From positions 1 through 64,000 of the forward strand of contig CAQZSK010000005.1 in NCBI GenBank assembly GCA_948934525.1: a DNA stretch of 64,000 bases, in the 5' to 3' direction. Origin of the DNA: an uncultured Clostridia bacterium (lineage in GTDB: Bacteria > Bacillota > Clostridia > TANB77 > CAG-508). A program made the position numbers and the translations under genes. Shown in pieces: positions 54,689 to 63,999 of the stretch (within the stretch, counting starts at the first letter, position 1; the number at the start of each line of letters is the position of its first letter). The notes beneath the pieces are model-generated. The model did no database searches. It was not told where the DNA came from and worked only from the letters and a program-made list of their open reading frames with translations.

Positions 54689-55535
54689 CTACTTTTCTAT
54701 TAATTCCTTTGCTTTTTGTTCAAATTCCTTTTTTAATTTCAAATATTCTTCTAGATCGCTATCGAATACATGACATTTATATACACTATGTACTTTATCA
54801 ATATGCCACTGTTTGATATTCTCTGTATGTGGATATGGTCTAAACATCAACCTTTTACAAAAATGACAAATTACAGTATCCCTTTTATTAAATTTAGATT
54901 GCTCATTATAAATACGAGGAAGTAGCTTCTTTTTTGTAGTAGACCTAAATATAGCATCTTGGTCTGCAAATAGCATCTTCTTTGTTTTAATTTTTTCTCT
55001 TGCTTTTTCTAAAAGTCCTGTTTCCCTCATTTTCTTCATGTTCATCAGTAGCATCCCAGCATTAATATAATCTGGTCTAACTAACCAACATCCGATATTT
55101 TTCTTTTACCGCTGCATACTCATATTCAGAAACGTCAATATTATATAGTTTTGACAAGTCATCTGCTACCATCATATCAATATCTAAATACAATAATTTG
55201 TCTGGAACTTCTTCTATTTTATCTGCCAATAACCTTAATAATGTATATGGTGTACAATATGCTCCTTCATTAGGGCAGTTTTTAAACTCTTGCTCATATA
55301 AATTAGTTACATCAATTTTTGTTACTTCGTTTCTTTTATCCTTTACTTTGACTACTTGATTTAAGAAATCAATTTGCTCATCACTAATAGCAGTATATTC
55401 TGGTTTTATTCTAGTAGCCCCCATAGTAAAAATATAGCAATGAATTAGATCTTTTGTTCTATTTTTAATGGAGATTAGCTGTGTTAATGCTCCATCAAAT
55501 ACTTTTTCATTTCCACTTAATAATAAGTTAATCAT
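54689..55535 (-). CDS. GT8 family glycosyltransferase, read through a CGGA +1 site
   Basis: About 281 residues. The first part has the DxD motif LLYLDIDMMV. CGG at 55094-55092 is codon 148. Ordinary reading ends five codons later. Reading CGGA as glycine continues KYGCWLVRPDYINAGMLLMNM and ADQDAI, the expected GT8 catalytic region, without loss. A CxxC-like pair (CHFCKR) in the second half may bind metal. It is encoded 12 bases before the GT8-PlsC fusion gene and probably acts in the same surface-glycolipid pathway. Confidence 0.85.
55091..55094 (-). other. CGGA +1 decoding site in GT8 gene
   Basis: TAT-CGGA-TGT; the downstream +1 frame carries the NAG and DQD motifs of the same enzyme. Confidence 0.82.
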
Positions 55536-55577
55536 CTACTACCCCTTTTTCTATATTTCTTATTTTTATATCATAAA

Positions 55578-55618
55578 ATGCAAAAAAATACAACATACTT
55601 TTTAGTTCAAGTATGCTG
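55578..55618 (-). terminator. Terminator after DUF4097 gene
   Basis: ATACAGCATACTT / AAGTATGTTGTAT stem with TTTTTTT on the minus strand. Confidence 0.85.
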
Positions 55619-55626
55619 TATATTCT

Positions 55627-56472
55627 TTATTTTATAGTAATATTTCCAATTCCACCTTCTACTTTGATGGTATTTTCTCCTTTACCATAAATAGCTCCAT
55701 CTGCCACTTCTTTTCCATCTACTGTAATAGATCCAATTCCTTTACTCGCCTTTATGGTATATTTTTCTATTCCATTTTTTAGGACAATTTCTAGTTTTCC
55801 AACTCCTGCATTAATCTTGTTATCTCCTAACAAACTGGACACTAACTTAAATGTTCCTACTCCCATATCTAAATCTAGATTTGCAATTTCTCCTGACAGT
55901 ATTTCTACTTTTCCTGCTCCACCTTGGATTTTTGCTTTTTGCGTAACATTTAAGTCTTGAATTGTTGTCTTACCAGCACCTATATCTAAATCTAACTTTT
56001 TACATTCTAACTTTTCTATATTAATTTCTCCAGCTCCTGCTTCAATTTTAATTGTATCTAATATAGTATTCCTTGGAACAGTCACTATAATTCTTCTTTG
56101 ATTATTTTGTCTAAATAAATTCACATTTTTCTCTCTAATCAATAGTTCATCTTCTGTCTGTTTTGTCTCTATATTACTTGTATTACTAGCAACTTTGAAT
56201 TTATCTCCTTGTTGAATCGTTAATGTTGCATATTCAATATCTATTTTTAATTTTGCAATTTGTGTATTATCAAATTCCTTTTCTACTTTTTCATCTCTTC
56301 CTACTTCCGAATGAATAACATTATAATTCTCTGTTTTCCTTTCTTTCCTTGTAAAACCTAAAATTTCACTAAAAGTATTTAGTCCAAAAAGTATAGATGA
56401 TACAATGCTAACTATAATAAAAATAGCAAAGGCAACTGCACAATATTTAATAATTCTTTGTATTGTTGTCAT
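55627..56472 (-). CDS. DUF4097-type membrane-anchored beta-repeat protein
   Basis: 281 residues: a membrane helix (about 10-32), then a regular series of short beta strands with recurring GAG(K/E)/GVG motifs (about 80-281), as in DUF4097/LiaG-like adhesin-type proteins. Its ATG overlaps the stop of the LiaF-like gene by four bases, so they are translationally coupled. Such pairs belong to envelope-stress systems in Firmicutes. No two-component genes are visible next to it here. Confidence 0.8.
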   Translation of the reverse strand: MTTIQRIIKYCAVAFAIFIIVSIVSSILFGLNTFSEILGFTRKERKTENYNVIHSEVGRDEKVEKEFDNTQIAKLKIDIEYATLTIQQGDKFKVASNTSNIETKQTEDELLIREKNVNLFRQNNQRRIIVTVPRNTILDTIKIEAGAGEINIEKLECKKLDLDIGAGKTTIQDLNVTQKAKIQGGAGKVEILSGEIANLDLDMGVGTFKLVSSLLGDNKINAGVGKLEIVLKNGIEKYTIKASKGIGSITVDGKEVADGAIYGKGENTIKVEGGIGNITIK

Positions 56473-57152
56473 TTTATCTCAACACCTCCAAATATGCAAG
56501 TAGCATTAATATATATCGTTGGCGCTTCTTGGTTCATAGTATGACTTGCTCTATCATTTACTCCTCCAAAAATTGGAGTTGATTTGATTTTTACTTGTAC
56601 ATTAGCTGGTACAAAAATGTCAATTCCTCCAAAAGTACTACTAGCATTAATCACTTGGTCTGAATTAATAATGGCATTTCTCAAATCACATTTAACACCA
56701 CCAAATACAGCTGTTAAATCTGCGCCTTTAAATTCTTGTCTATCAAAATTTAAATTTTGTCCTGAAAAGGTTGCACAATATTCTGTTTGTCCTTTTTTAT
56801 TTGTATTTAAGTTCTTAATTTCTTGATTGATCTTCCCACCAATTGCTTCTCTAAAAATAAAGCATAACCCAACAACTACTAAAACAGTTGGTACTAATAG
56901 CTTCCACATTAAATCAAAATCTAGAATTCCCTGACAGCATAATAGCAATGCTACACCTATTAAACATCCTATTAAATTACCTATTTTTTCTCTTTCTCTA
57001 AAAATTCCTATAAAACATGGAATAATGATAAATAATGTCCACCATCCTCTAAAGAAAATATTAATATTAGTTATCCCTATAGCGTTTAATCCTAGTACAA
57101 GTCCTAGCACAATAAACACCAATCCCCATAAAATATTTCCAAATTTTTTCAT
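56469..57152 (-). CDS. LiaF-like envelope stress protein
   Basis: 227 residues from the ATG at 57152 (GGAAG six bases upstream); a frame reaching 57191 has no site. The N-terminal part has four membrane helices (about 5-105, DUF5668-like). The C-terminal part (about 130-227) is the beta-repeat domain of cell wall-active antibiotic response proteins (FGGVKCDLRNAI, FGGIDIFVP, FGGVEIK). LiaF inhibits LiaRS signalling in bacilli; whether that applies here is open. Confidence 0.82.
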   Translation of the reverse strand: MKKFGNILWGLVFIVLGLVLGLNAIGITNINIFFRGWWTLFIIIPCFIGIFREREKIGNLIGCLIGVALLLCCQGILDFDLMWKLLVPTVLVVVGLCFIFREAIGGKINQEIKNLNTNKKGQTEYCATFSGQNLNFDRQEFKGADLTAVFGGVKCDLRNAIINSDQVINASSTFGGIDIFVPANVQVKIKSTPIFGGVNDRASHTMNQEAPTIYINATCIFGGVEIK

Positions 57153-57433
57153 TCTTTCTTCCTTTCTTTGTGTTTTCAAGCACAAATGCATAATTTTATA
57201 TTCTTTGTTATATCACAAATTCAAAAAAAATACAACTTTCTTGAGGTTTATATGTTGTATTTTAAGATTATCTTAAGGTTTTGAAGTTATAAATTATATA
57301 ATTATCCTGGTCTAAATATAATGTGACTTATACAAACATATCATCTCGCAATTTTTTGATATAATAAATCCTATCTATATATTCTTTCATTTTATATCCA
57401 TTTTCTTTTGTTGTACTGCTTCTATTTCTCCTT

Positions 57434-58330
57434 CTACACTTTTATTATTCTTTCTGCCATTTTTTTATCCTCTATTTGATTAATCGCAAAGCACTTCTTT
57501 CCTAAATCTTTAATAGATGCCCCACAATGATATAATTCTTTTTCATCAATTACAATAAATCTATCATGAAATTGATTTGTATGAGTTATCTTTAAAACCG
57601 GATATTGTTTATTAAATTTTTGAATATCTAAATTTTGAATTTTACTTTTAGAAGATGTTACTATTTTTACTTCTACATTTTTCTTCTTTTTGGTTAACAT
57701 CTTTAAAATAGTGTCATCGATATAATTATCTATGATTAAAATCTTTTGATTGGCTCTTTTTATGATGTCTATTATCAAACTATATGCATCATATATCTGT
57801 CCTTGAAAAAATATTCTTTGTTTAATATTTTCTTCTAATTGAAGCTGATAAAAAAATTGGCTGAATCTTTTATCATATTCTAATAGTTTAGATTCAATAT
57901 TTATCATTCTTTCAAATATTTGTCCATTAAACATTAAAAATTTTTGCATTTCAATAAATGATTTTATTATATTAATACTAACTTTTACTGCAATATCACT
58001 TTTTAATATTCCTGCCAACATTGCTATTCCTTGTTCTGTAAAAACATATGGCAAGTATCTTCTTCCTCCATAATTTTCTTTTTCTAAACTTGAGGTTCCA
58101 AATTGGAACCTCAAGTTTTCTACTTCATTTTCTGTTAATTGAAACCAAAAGTCCTCTGGAAATCTTTCTATATTTCTTTTTACTGCTTTATTTATATTTT
58201 TTGTTTCATAACCATATAATTTCGCTACATCTGTGTCTAGCATTACTTGCTTTCCTCGAATTGTATGAATTAAATATTTTATTTCTACATTAGGTATTTC
58301 CTTTTGTATAGCCAACTTATTTTTGTCCAT
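57434..58330 (-). CDS. ORF6N domain protein with PLD-like C-terminal domain
   Basis: 298 residues. An ORF6N domain covers about 10-125 (VMLDTDVAKLYGYETKNINKA ... FTEQGIAMLAG), common in phage antirepressors and in chromosomal relatives. The C-terminal part (about 195-290) has a single HKD-like motif region (HDRFIVIDEKELYHCG), resembling one phospholipase D/nuclease half. It may bind DNA or respond to phage; the role is not known. It is monocistronic, with 240 bases on its 3' side in which I see nothing. Confidence 0.85.
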   Translation of the reverse strand: MDKNKLAIQKEIPNVEIKYLIHTIRGKQVMLDTDVAKLYGYETKNINKAVKRNIERFPEDFWFQLTENEVENLRFQFGTSSLEKENYGGRRYLPYVFTEQGIAMLAGILKSDIAVKVSINIIKSFIEMQKFLMFNGQIFERMINIESKLLEYDKRFSQFFYQLQLEENIKQRIFFQGQIYDAYSLIIDIIKRANQKILIIDNYIDDTILKMLTKKKKNVEVKIVTSSKSKIQNLDIQKFNKQYPVLKITHTNQFHDRFIVIDEKELYHCGASIKDLGKKCFAINQIEDKKMAERIIKV

Positions 58331-58528
58331 AAAAATTCACATCCTATTTTAAACTAAATATAGTTTAAAACATATGTTTTATATTGTCAAGTAATTTATA
58401 AATATTTTAGTACAAAATATTAGACTTTTTATTCTATCTTTTTTCCCCCTAATTAATTTTATAGCACTTTAGAATTTACTATTAATAAACAACTTACAAA
58501 CTTTCCCAGTCTGTAAGTTGCTATAATC

Positions 58529-58890
58529 TGGTGGAGATGAGGGGAGTCGAACCCCTGTCCAACATCCTTTCCATATCAGCTTCTTCGAGTACAGTTTGTT
58601 TTCAAAATTCTCTTCTATATAACCTAACAAACAAACTTATATAAAAGATAGTTATTTAAAATTACCCACTGTTTCCATAACTAAAAACAGGTTCGTTTCC
58701 CACTAATCGACGCCTTAATCTAAAACCGTGGGCAGTCTTAGTAAGACGACGTTGCCATATTAGGCAGCGTATGCTAATTCTCTATTATCAGCGTTTAATT
58801 TTAATTTCTCACATGATTTAAGTGGCCAAGTGAGAATCCACTACTCGCTACTGATATTTCTGGGATACTGTCGAAACCAAATACATCCCC
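58529..58890 (-). ncRNA. ssrA: tmRNA (SsrA), tag ADNRELAYAA
   Basis: Acceptor GGGGATG at the 5' end pairs with CATCTCC before ACCA at the 3' end. The 5' part has the conserved TTTGGTTTCGACAG and the 3' part the T-arm-like GGGGTTCGACTCCCC. The reading frame at 58792-58760 encodes ADNRELAYAA and TAA, a typical Clostridia tag. It rescues ribosomes stalled on broken mRNAs. It is of special interest here because ribosomes stalled on hungry CGG codons are candidate substrates. Confidence 0.96.
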
Positions 58891-59016
58891 ATATATAGAC
58901 TTGTATATTTAATTATAACTTATTTCAAAAAAAATAACAAGCAAAATTTATCAAAAAAGCATTGCACATTTTGTGAAACTATGCTAATATAATGTATGTA
59001 GTTTTATTTAGCACTT

Positions 59017-59091
59017 AGGGGTATAGTGTTAATGGTAGCACATCGGTCTCCAAAACCGCCTGTGAGGGTTCGAATCCTTCTACCCCTGCCA
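59017..59091 (+). tRNA. tRNA-Trp (CCA)
   Basis: Acceptor AGGGGTA/TACCCCT, discriminator G, anticodon loop CTCCAAA (anticodon CCA), encoded CCA. The closing pair of the anticodon stem (T27-C43) is mismatched. One of the few plus-strand genes. Confidence 0.93.
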
Positions 59092-59093
59092 TT

Positions 59094-59122
59094 ACACTAG
59101 TATTTATACTAGTGTTTTTTAT
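59094..59122 (+). terminator. Terminator after tRNA-Trp
   Basis: ACACTAGTA / TACTAGTGT with loop TTTA and TTTTTT tail. Confidence 0.85.
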
Positions 59123-59143
59123 TTCAAATTAAGGGAGTATTTT

Positions 59144-59674
59144 ATGGAAAAATTAAAAGCACTTATAAAAAAAGTATGTAATAAAGAAGTTATCTCTTAT
59201 ATTATCTTTGGCATATTAACTACTCTTGTTAATATCATTATTTCATATCTTTTAAAGGCTCTTTGTTATCTAGAGGGGAATATCGCAAGTACTATTGGTA
59301 TTATTTGTTCTATTCTATTTGCTTATTTTACGAATCGTAAATGGGTATTTCATTCAGATGCACATACTGCAAAAGAAAAGTGGATAGAATTTGGAAAGTT
59401 CATTTTAGGTAGAGCTTTTACTATGATTGTAGAAATTGTCGGAGTATTTTTATTAAATGATATTATTCACTCTTTTTATGGAATGTTTAGTGATAATATA
59501 GCTTATTTAATTAATAAAATTTTAATTACTATTATTGTAATTATCCTAAACTTTTTTATCAGTAAATTTTTTGCTTTTAAGGTATCTGTGCAAAATAATA
59601 GTGAGCTACGGATAGCTTATGCAATTTCTTGGAGAGAAATTGTAATCCTAAAAAAAAATTTGCAAGGTAACTAA
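59144..59674 (+). CDS. GtrA family membrane protein, possible CGGA site at its end
   Basis: Four membrane helices (about 17-37, 44-64, 85-105 and 120-145), as in GtrA/DPMS-like flippase-associated proteins that move polyprenyl-linked sugars. The conserved body ends with SKFFAFKV near residue 147. Codon 156 is CGG (59609-59611), followed by A and then TAG. A +1 reading of CGGA as glycine ends the protein at once (59615), giving 156 residues, close to family length. Ordinary reading adds 21 unrelated-looking residues up to 59674. The preceding codon is CTA, unlike the clear sites, so I leave both ends open. Confidence 0.85.
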   Translation: MEKLKALIKKVCNKEVISYIIFGILTTLVNIIISYLLKALCYLEGNIASTIGIICSILFAYFTNRKWVFHSDAHTAKEKWIEFGKFILGRAFTMIVEIVGVFLLNDIIHSFYGMFSDNIAYLINKILITIIVIILNFFISKFFAFKVSVQNNSELRIAYAISWREIVILKKNLQGN

Positions 59675-59713
59675 ATATAAAATTATCGGGGGCTAAAAAA
59701 CGGAGGTACTATT

Positions 59714-60306
59714 ATGTCTAGTAGTTTCTTTAAGCCCTTTTATTATTTCTTTTTTGCTCTTATCTTTTTTATTTTATTAATTCCTTGTTTCTTTGGATCT
59801 AGTATCCTTAGTAGCTCCTCTTTTGATGATTCCTATTATTCTCTTGACTTATTACAAAAATATGTATGGCCTACACCTCGGTTATACTTATATTACTTCT
59901 CCTTTTGGCTATCGTAATCTTCCAACTGTAGGAGCTACTTCCTATCATTCAGGTATAGATATTGGTGCACCAGAAGGTAGTAAGTTTATTGCTATTTGTA
60001 GTGGTAAAATTACTTTTACGGGATTTTTAGGTGGTGGCGGATATACTATTACCCTTTCAATAAATAATATGAAAATTACCTATTGTCATGTCTCCCCTTT
60101 TTATCTTGTGAAAAAAGGAGATATCGTAAAAAAGGGAGATGTTATTGGCTTTGTTGGTCCTAAAAATGTATATGGTGTTCTTCGGTAATCAATATTATGA
60201 CGAAAATGGTAATCCTACAAATGGAGCTACCACTGGTCCTCATTTGCACTTAGGAATAAGAGTTGATGAAAAATATATTGATCCAATGAATTTATTTAAA
60301 AAATAA
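59714..60306 (+). CDS. M23 metallopeptidase, read through two CGGT +1 sites
   Basis: About 196 residues: a membrane anchor (about 8-30), then a LytM domain. The first CGG (59879-59881, codon 56) read as CGGT gives WPTPGYTYITSPFGYR, the classic M23 entry motif. The second (60183-60185) gives YGVLGNQYYDENG, followed by GPHLHLGIR with the last metal ligands. HSGIDIG supplies the first ligands. Three different frames must be used, and each join restores the family sequence exactly at an expected glycine. Two independent inactivating insertions, both of C before GG in the same phase, would be a strange coincidence. It follows gtrA; GGAGGT is the ribosome site. Confidence 0.88.
59879..59882 (+). 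other. CGGT +1 decoding site 1 in M23 gene
   Basis: CCT-CGGT-TAT; glycine expected in the W-P-x-P-G motif. Confidence 0.85.
60183..60186 (+). other. CGGT +1 decoding site 2 in M23 gene
   Basis: CTT-CGGT-AAT; needed to reach the HLHLG metal-binding motif. Confidence 0.85.
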
Positions 60307-60365
60307 ATTTATCTATTTTTGTTTTAACTCTATCCTTTCATAAATACTGAATCATTTAAAACAAG

Positions 60366-60398
60366 GCAGAAAATAGAACTTTCCTATTTTCCACCTTC
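60366..60398 (-). terminator. Terminator after ytxC
   Basis: GGTGGAAAATAG / CTATTTTCTGCC stem with TTGTTTT tail on the minus strand. Confidence 0.65.
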
Positions 60399-60403
60399 TC
60401 TAC

Positions 60404-61252
60404 CTATTTAATTTTTGCATTATTAAGCAATCGATAAGTTCTACAAATATTGCAGTCTTTACATACTGACACTCTTCCTTCAAAAATCTGTGTAATTGTA
60501 CTAATAAATTCATCCTCTTCTCCAATTAGATGGATTTCTATCTTTGCTGGCAATAATGTTAATACAGTATTTAAAGCAAAATCGTTAGAGGAGAAAGAAA
60601 TATCTGATAAATATTTGCTATTTAAAATATTATCTGATATAGATACTATATTTTTATCCTCATCTAGTAAAATAGATTCTCCATTAATATAAATAAGATG
60701 CAATATTTTACATTCTGGCACTTTTGATTCTATATAAATCTTCAACAAATTAATAAATTCATTATACTCTTTTTCTATGATAAACTGATTTACTGCAGTA
60801 TCTACATTATTATCTAAATAACTCATATATTCTTTTAATCGAAAGTTAACAAACCCTTCTAATATCATAGCTTTATACTCTCGAATATAAGGAAGAACTG
60901 CGTTTTGTATCATTTCTTTTCTACTTTGTAACTCTTCTTCATTTTCTACTACTTCTATGCAATTATCACATATTTGCAATCTTTCATAATTATCAAAATA
61001 AAAATAATTATAACTAAGAATTTGGTTAATTAATTTTTCTTCATAAAAATTTAAAATAACCTCTGTTATAAGACTACTTAAAAAATCCAGGAATTTTTCC
61101 TCTACTTTTCCTTGATAATGAATAATTACATTTTGATAAATTTTAAATTTATTTTTAGAATATACTAAATTTTCAAAATCTATTTCTTCTATTCTATTTA
61201 GTAGATAATTTATAATATCTTCATTGTTTGTTTTTATACAAAATGTTCTCAT
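60404..61252 (-). CDS. Sporulation protein YtxC-like
   Basis: 282 residues, no signal peptide. The whole-length pattern fits the YtxC family found in endospore formers: central EFINLLKIYIESK, then LHLIY, and the C-terminal ITQIFEGRVSVCKDC with a CxxCxxC-like cluster. Function poorly known. The start is the ATG at 61252 (a GTG at 61255 is possible). Together with sigK and spoIVB it supports a spore-forming ancestry. Confidence 0.8.
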   Translation of the reverse strand: MRTFCIKTNNEDIINYLLNRIEEIDFENLVYSKNKFKIYQNVIIHYQGKVEEKFLDFLSSLITEVILNFYEEKLINQILSYNYFYFDNYERLQICDNCIEVVENEEELQSRKEMIQNAVLPYIREYKAMILEGFVNFRLKEYMSYLDNNVDTAVNQFIIEKEYNEFINLLKIYIESKVPECKILHLIYINGESILLDEDKNIVSISDNILNSKYLSDISFSSNDFALNTVLTLLPAKIEIHLIGEEDEFISTITQIFEGRVSVCKDCNICRTYRLLNNAKIK

Positions 61253-61345
61253 CACCTAAGTAGATTCTCCTTTCTAATATGTAGCACTATCTACTAAAAC
61301 TGTTTAGCTATACATATTTTATTCCTGATAATTAAAAATGGTAAC

Positions 61346-61681
61346 TTATCCTATATTATCTAATCCACCTTTTAGGTTATACACGCTTTCATACCCCATA
61401 TTTTCTAATAATTGCTGTGCTTCTCTACTTCTATTTCCAGAAGAACAATACGTGATAATAGTTTGTTCTTTATTAGGAAGAAGCTTATCAGCTTGTTCAC
61501 ATATATCATACAAACAAAGAGAAATACTTCCAGAAAGATGCCCTTCTTCATATTCTTGTTTACTTCTTACATCTAATAAAATAGTATCAGAGTTTTCAGC
61601 TATTATTTTTTTTACTTCACAATAATTTATTTCTTTGTTATCCATACTTCTATAAAAAATCCTTTTTATCCTTTCTAGCAT
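61346..61681 (-). CDS. Rhodanese-like domain protein
   Basis: 111 residues from the ATG at 61681, which has AAGGAAAG before it; an earlier TTG at 61711 overlaps that site. A single rhodanese domain: LLDVRSKQEYEEGHLSGS and the active-site loop YCSSGNRS with the sulfur-carrying Cys. It transfers sulfane sulfur to an unknown acceptor. Confidence 0.93.
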   Translation of the reverse strand: MLERIKRIFYRSMDNKEINYCEVKKIIAENSDTILLDVRSKQEYEEGHLSGSISLCLYDICEQADKLLPNKEQTIITYCSSGNRSREAQQLLENMGYESVYNLKGGLDNIG

Positions 61682-61754
61682 TTTTTCACTTTCCTTCTTT
61701 ATTATTTTCAAAGTCTTGTTTTTTATACTAAAATTTTATAAATAAAATGTGAAA

Positions 61755-61796
61755 AAAAACAACACCCATATTTTATTATATGAGTGTTGTCGACTT
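61755..61796 (-). terminator. Terminator after secF-like gene
   Basis: ACAACACTCATA / TATGGGTGTTGT stem with TTTTTTTT on the minus strand. Confidence 0.85.
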
Positions 61797-61801
61797 TTTG
61801 T

Positions 61802-62452
61802 TTATTTTGTTTCTTCTTGATAAATAGTTAATTTCTTTTCTTGCTTTGCAGTTACCACAGTAATAACAATTGCATAAATTGCTAATCCTATTGGTGTTAC
61901 TAGACGATTAATTGGTACTCTACAAATTGCTAAGATACTTAAATATAATAGTTCACTAGCTATTGTAGTTAATATATATACCCCTAATGTTCTCCAAATT
62001 CCTATTTTTCTAAAACGAATTATTACATAAACTAAAATAATAATCATACTAATTGCTAGAGGTAATAAATAAGGCATTAAAACACTAGATAGTTTGATCT
62101 TAGGCTGATACACTTTTGTAATATTCTCTTTTTTTAACTCTAACCCAAATTTTTCATTAATTTTATTAGCTAGTTGTTCCACCTTTGTATCTAAATCTTC
62201 TACCTCTTGAGAAAGAGTAATAGAAAACATATCACCATAGAATTCTACTTGTTGTACTAGCATTCTTTCATTTCCAAATACCTCTTTTGCAATTTGTTCT
62301 ATATCCTTTTTATTATATTCATTTTCTAAGTACATATCAAGTCTTACATTTTTACTATAAGTAATATCTGCTTTTAGTCCCATCGTAGCAATTACAATTG
62401 CTCCTGCAATAATGATACATATTAAAATAGCATAAAATACTTTCTTACTCAT
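61802..62452 (-). CDS. Divergent SecF-like translocase subunit
   Basis: 216 residues from the ATG at 62452 (GAGGT seven bases upstream). One N-terminal membrane helix, a periplasmic-like domain (about 30-115) and several C-terminal helices (about 125-205). It has roughly SecF size and position after secD, but sequence motifs are weak and fewer helices than normal are apparent. With SecD it would use the proton gradient to aid late steps of protein export. Confidence 0.72.
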   Translation of the reverse strand: MSKKVFYAILICIIIAGAIVIATMGLKADITYSKNVRLDMYLENEYNKKDIEQIAKEVFGNERMLVQQVEFYGDMFSITLSQEVEDLDTKVEQLANKINEKFGLELKKENITKVYQPKIKLSSVLMPYLLPLAISMIIILVYVIIRFRKIGIWRTLGVYILTTIASELLYLSILAICRVPINRLVTPIGLAIYAIVITVVTAKQEKKLTIYQEETK

Positions 62453-62501
62453 TTTTCTACCTCTTTTTTCTTTAATTTTTCTATTTGAATGTTGTTTACT
62501 T

Positions 62502-63854
62502 TTATGCCTTCTTAGTGTCAACTACTAATGTTCTTGTAAAAATCAAATTGTATAATACAATTAGTAATAATCCCCAGAATGCTACCATTCCAAAGCTATA
62601 AATCGGAAGCCAACCTGCAAAGCATAGAATAATTGCAGTAATAGCTACAGGAATAAAAATAAATAATGTTTTGACTAATGCTTCTTTAAATACTGAAGAT
62701 GCTTCAGTTACTGTTTTGCTATCTTGATGTTTAATTAAATTTAATAAATATACTGTAAAGATAAAATCTAAAACAATTGCAATTACAATAGCAATCATTC
62801 CTTCCATTGTTAACATTACATTTGTATAACGCAACACTAATAGTAATGCTGCTATAAAACCAATTAGAGCAATTGAACTTAATATTCCATTCTTTTTATA
62901 TTTTACCATCAAGAAAATCAATCCTATTAATAACGCTGCTCCTACTATTGCTACAGGAATATAAAACATTTCTCTAGTAATATCTGACACAACATATCTA
63001 TTTTCTGAATTTACATAAGTAAGTGGCATTTCTCCACTATTCAATAATACTACAATATTAGAAGCTTCTCTAACATAATTTTCTAATGCACTACTATCTG
63101 TAGATGCATTTCCAAGAGACATTTGAATCATTCCATCAGAAACTTCACTGTCAAATGATGTTTCTAATAAAGTGGAATCATCTATTTTTATTGTAATTTT
63201 CTTAGAATTATCTTTTCCTTCTTCATCTGTTGATGTTACATATGTTTTCGTAATATCTTGAAAAATCTGAGTTCCTTCTTTATTTAATTGAATTGTTAAA
63301 TATACACTAGTTCCAGTAGTTCCTGAGCTATATCTTACTTCTGCCTTTTTGATATGCCCACTATTCAATAAAACCTCTTTACTTTCATTTTCTACTGTAA
63401 ACTTCCCTGGAAATCTTATATATTGTGAAACTAAATCTGTATTAGCATTTTCTGGAATTTGTATATATAATTCTCCTGTTTCCTCATTTTGTCTAATTGT
63501 ATAGTCAGATACTTGCATACTATCTAATCTTTTTTGTACAATTTCCTTAACCTTATCATAATTTTCTTTTGTCAAAGCTTCTTCAGGATTTACTGGAACC
63601 TCTTTCTTTGTAGTTCCTTCTCCCTCTTTTTCTACTATTTTTCCATCTTTATCATAAATAACAGTATCCTTAGATGTATCTGCTTTTATGGTTATTAATC
63701 TTCCACCTTCTAAATCCATACCTAATTGATAATCTGGAATAATATTTTCTATAAATTTCATTTTTTGAAGATAAATTCCTCCAAACGAAACTAGTGAAAT
63801 TAATATAATCACTAAAATAACTAATGTTACTTTTAATTTTTCTTCTATTCTCAC
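62502..63854 (-). CDS. secD: SecD-like protein translocase subunit
   Basis: 450 residues starting at GTG (63854) after GGAGGAAAG. N-terminal helix (about 8-28), the SecD P1 entry motif LGMDLEGGRLITIKAD, an extracytoplasmic domain (about 55-290) with the GEMPL motif, and six helices (about 300-440). It stands directly before the secF-like gene, as expected for secDF. Confidence 0.9.
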   Translation of the reverse strand: MRIEEKLKVTLVILVIILISLVSFGGIYLQKMKFIENIIPDYQLGMDLEGGRLITIKADTSKDTVIYDKDGKIVEKEGEGTTKKEVPVNPEEALTKENYDKVKEIVQKRLDSMQVSDYTIRQNEETGELYIQIPENANTDLVSQYIRFPGKFTVENESKEVLLNSGHIKKAEVRYSSGTTGTSVYLTIQLNKEGTQIFQDITKTYVTSTDEEGKDNSKKITIKIDDSTLLETSFDSEVSDGMIQMSLGNASTDSSALENYVREASNIVVLLNSGEMPLTYVNSENRYVVSDITREMFYIPVAIVGAALLIGLIFLMVKYKKNGILSSIALIGFIAALLLVLRYTNVMLTMEGMIAIVIAIVLDFIFTVYLLNLIKHQDSKTVTEASSVFKEALVKTLFIFIPVAITAIILCFAGWLPIYSFGMVAFWGLLLIVLYNLIFTRTLVVDTKKA

Positions 63855-63873
63855 TTTTCTTTCCTCCTATTAT

Positions 63874-63999
63874 TTACAATAATTTCGTATCATTTATAAT
63901 TAGTTCAAACCATATGCCTAAATACTTTGCTGCATATTTACTCATCATAGTTCTATCCATAAATATTTCAAAATAGTCTAATACTGGTGATATCTCAGT
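63874..63999 (-). CDS. C-terminal end of a gene continuing beyond the window
   Basis: An open frame from the window edge to TAA at 63874, 41 codons, with the readable end KYLGIWFELIINDTKLL. It lies 20 bases before the secD start, so it is probably in the same operon. The family cannot be told from this fragment. Confidence 0.55.
   Translation of the reverse strand, partial: TEISPVLDYFEIFMDRTMMSKYAAKYLGIWFELIINDTKLL

Noticed and set aside
57192..57433. Possible gene remnant between LiaF-like and ORF6N genes
   Set aside because: No open frame, hairpin or repeat could be supported there.
59017..59091. CGG reassigned to tryptophan or another amino acid as a triplet
   Set aside because: Triplet reading with any amino acid leaves the downstream frame wrong; only a +1 step restores the proteins.
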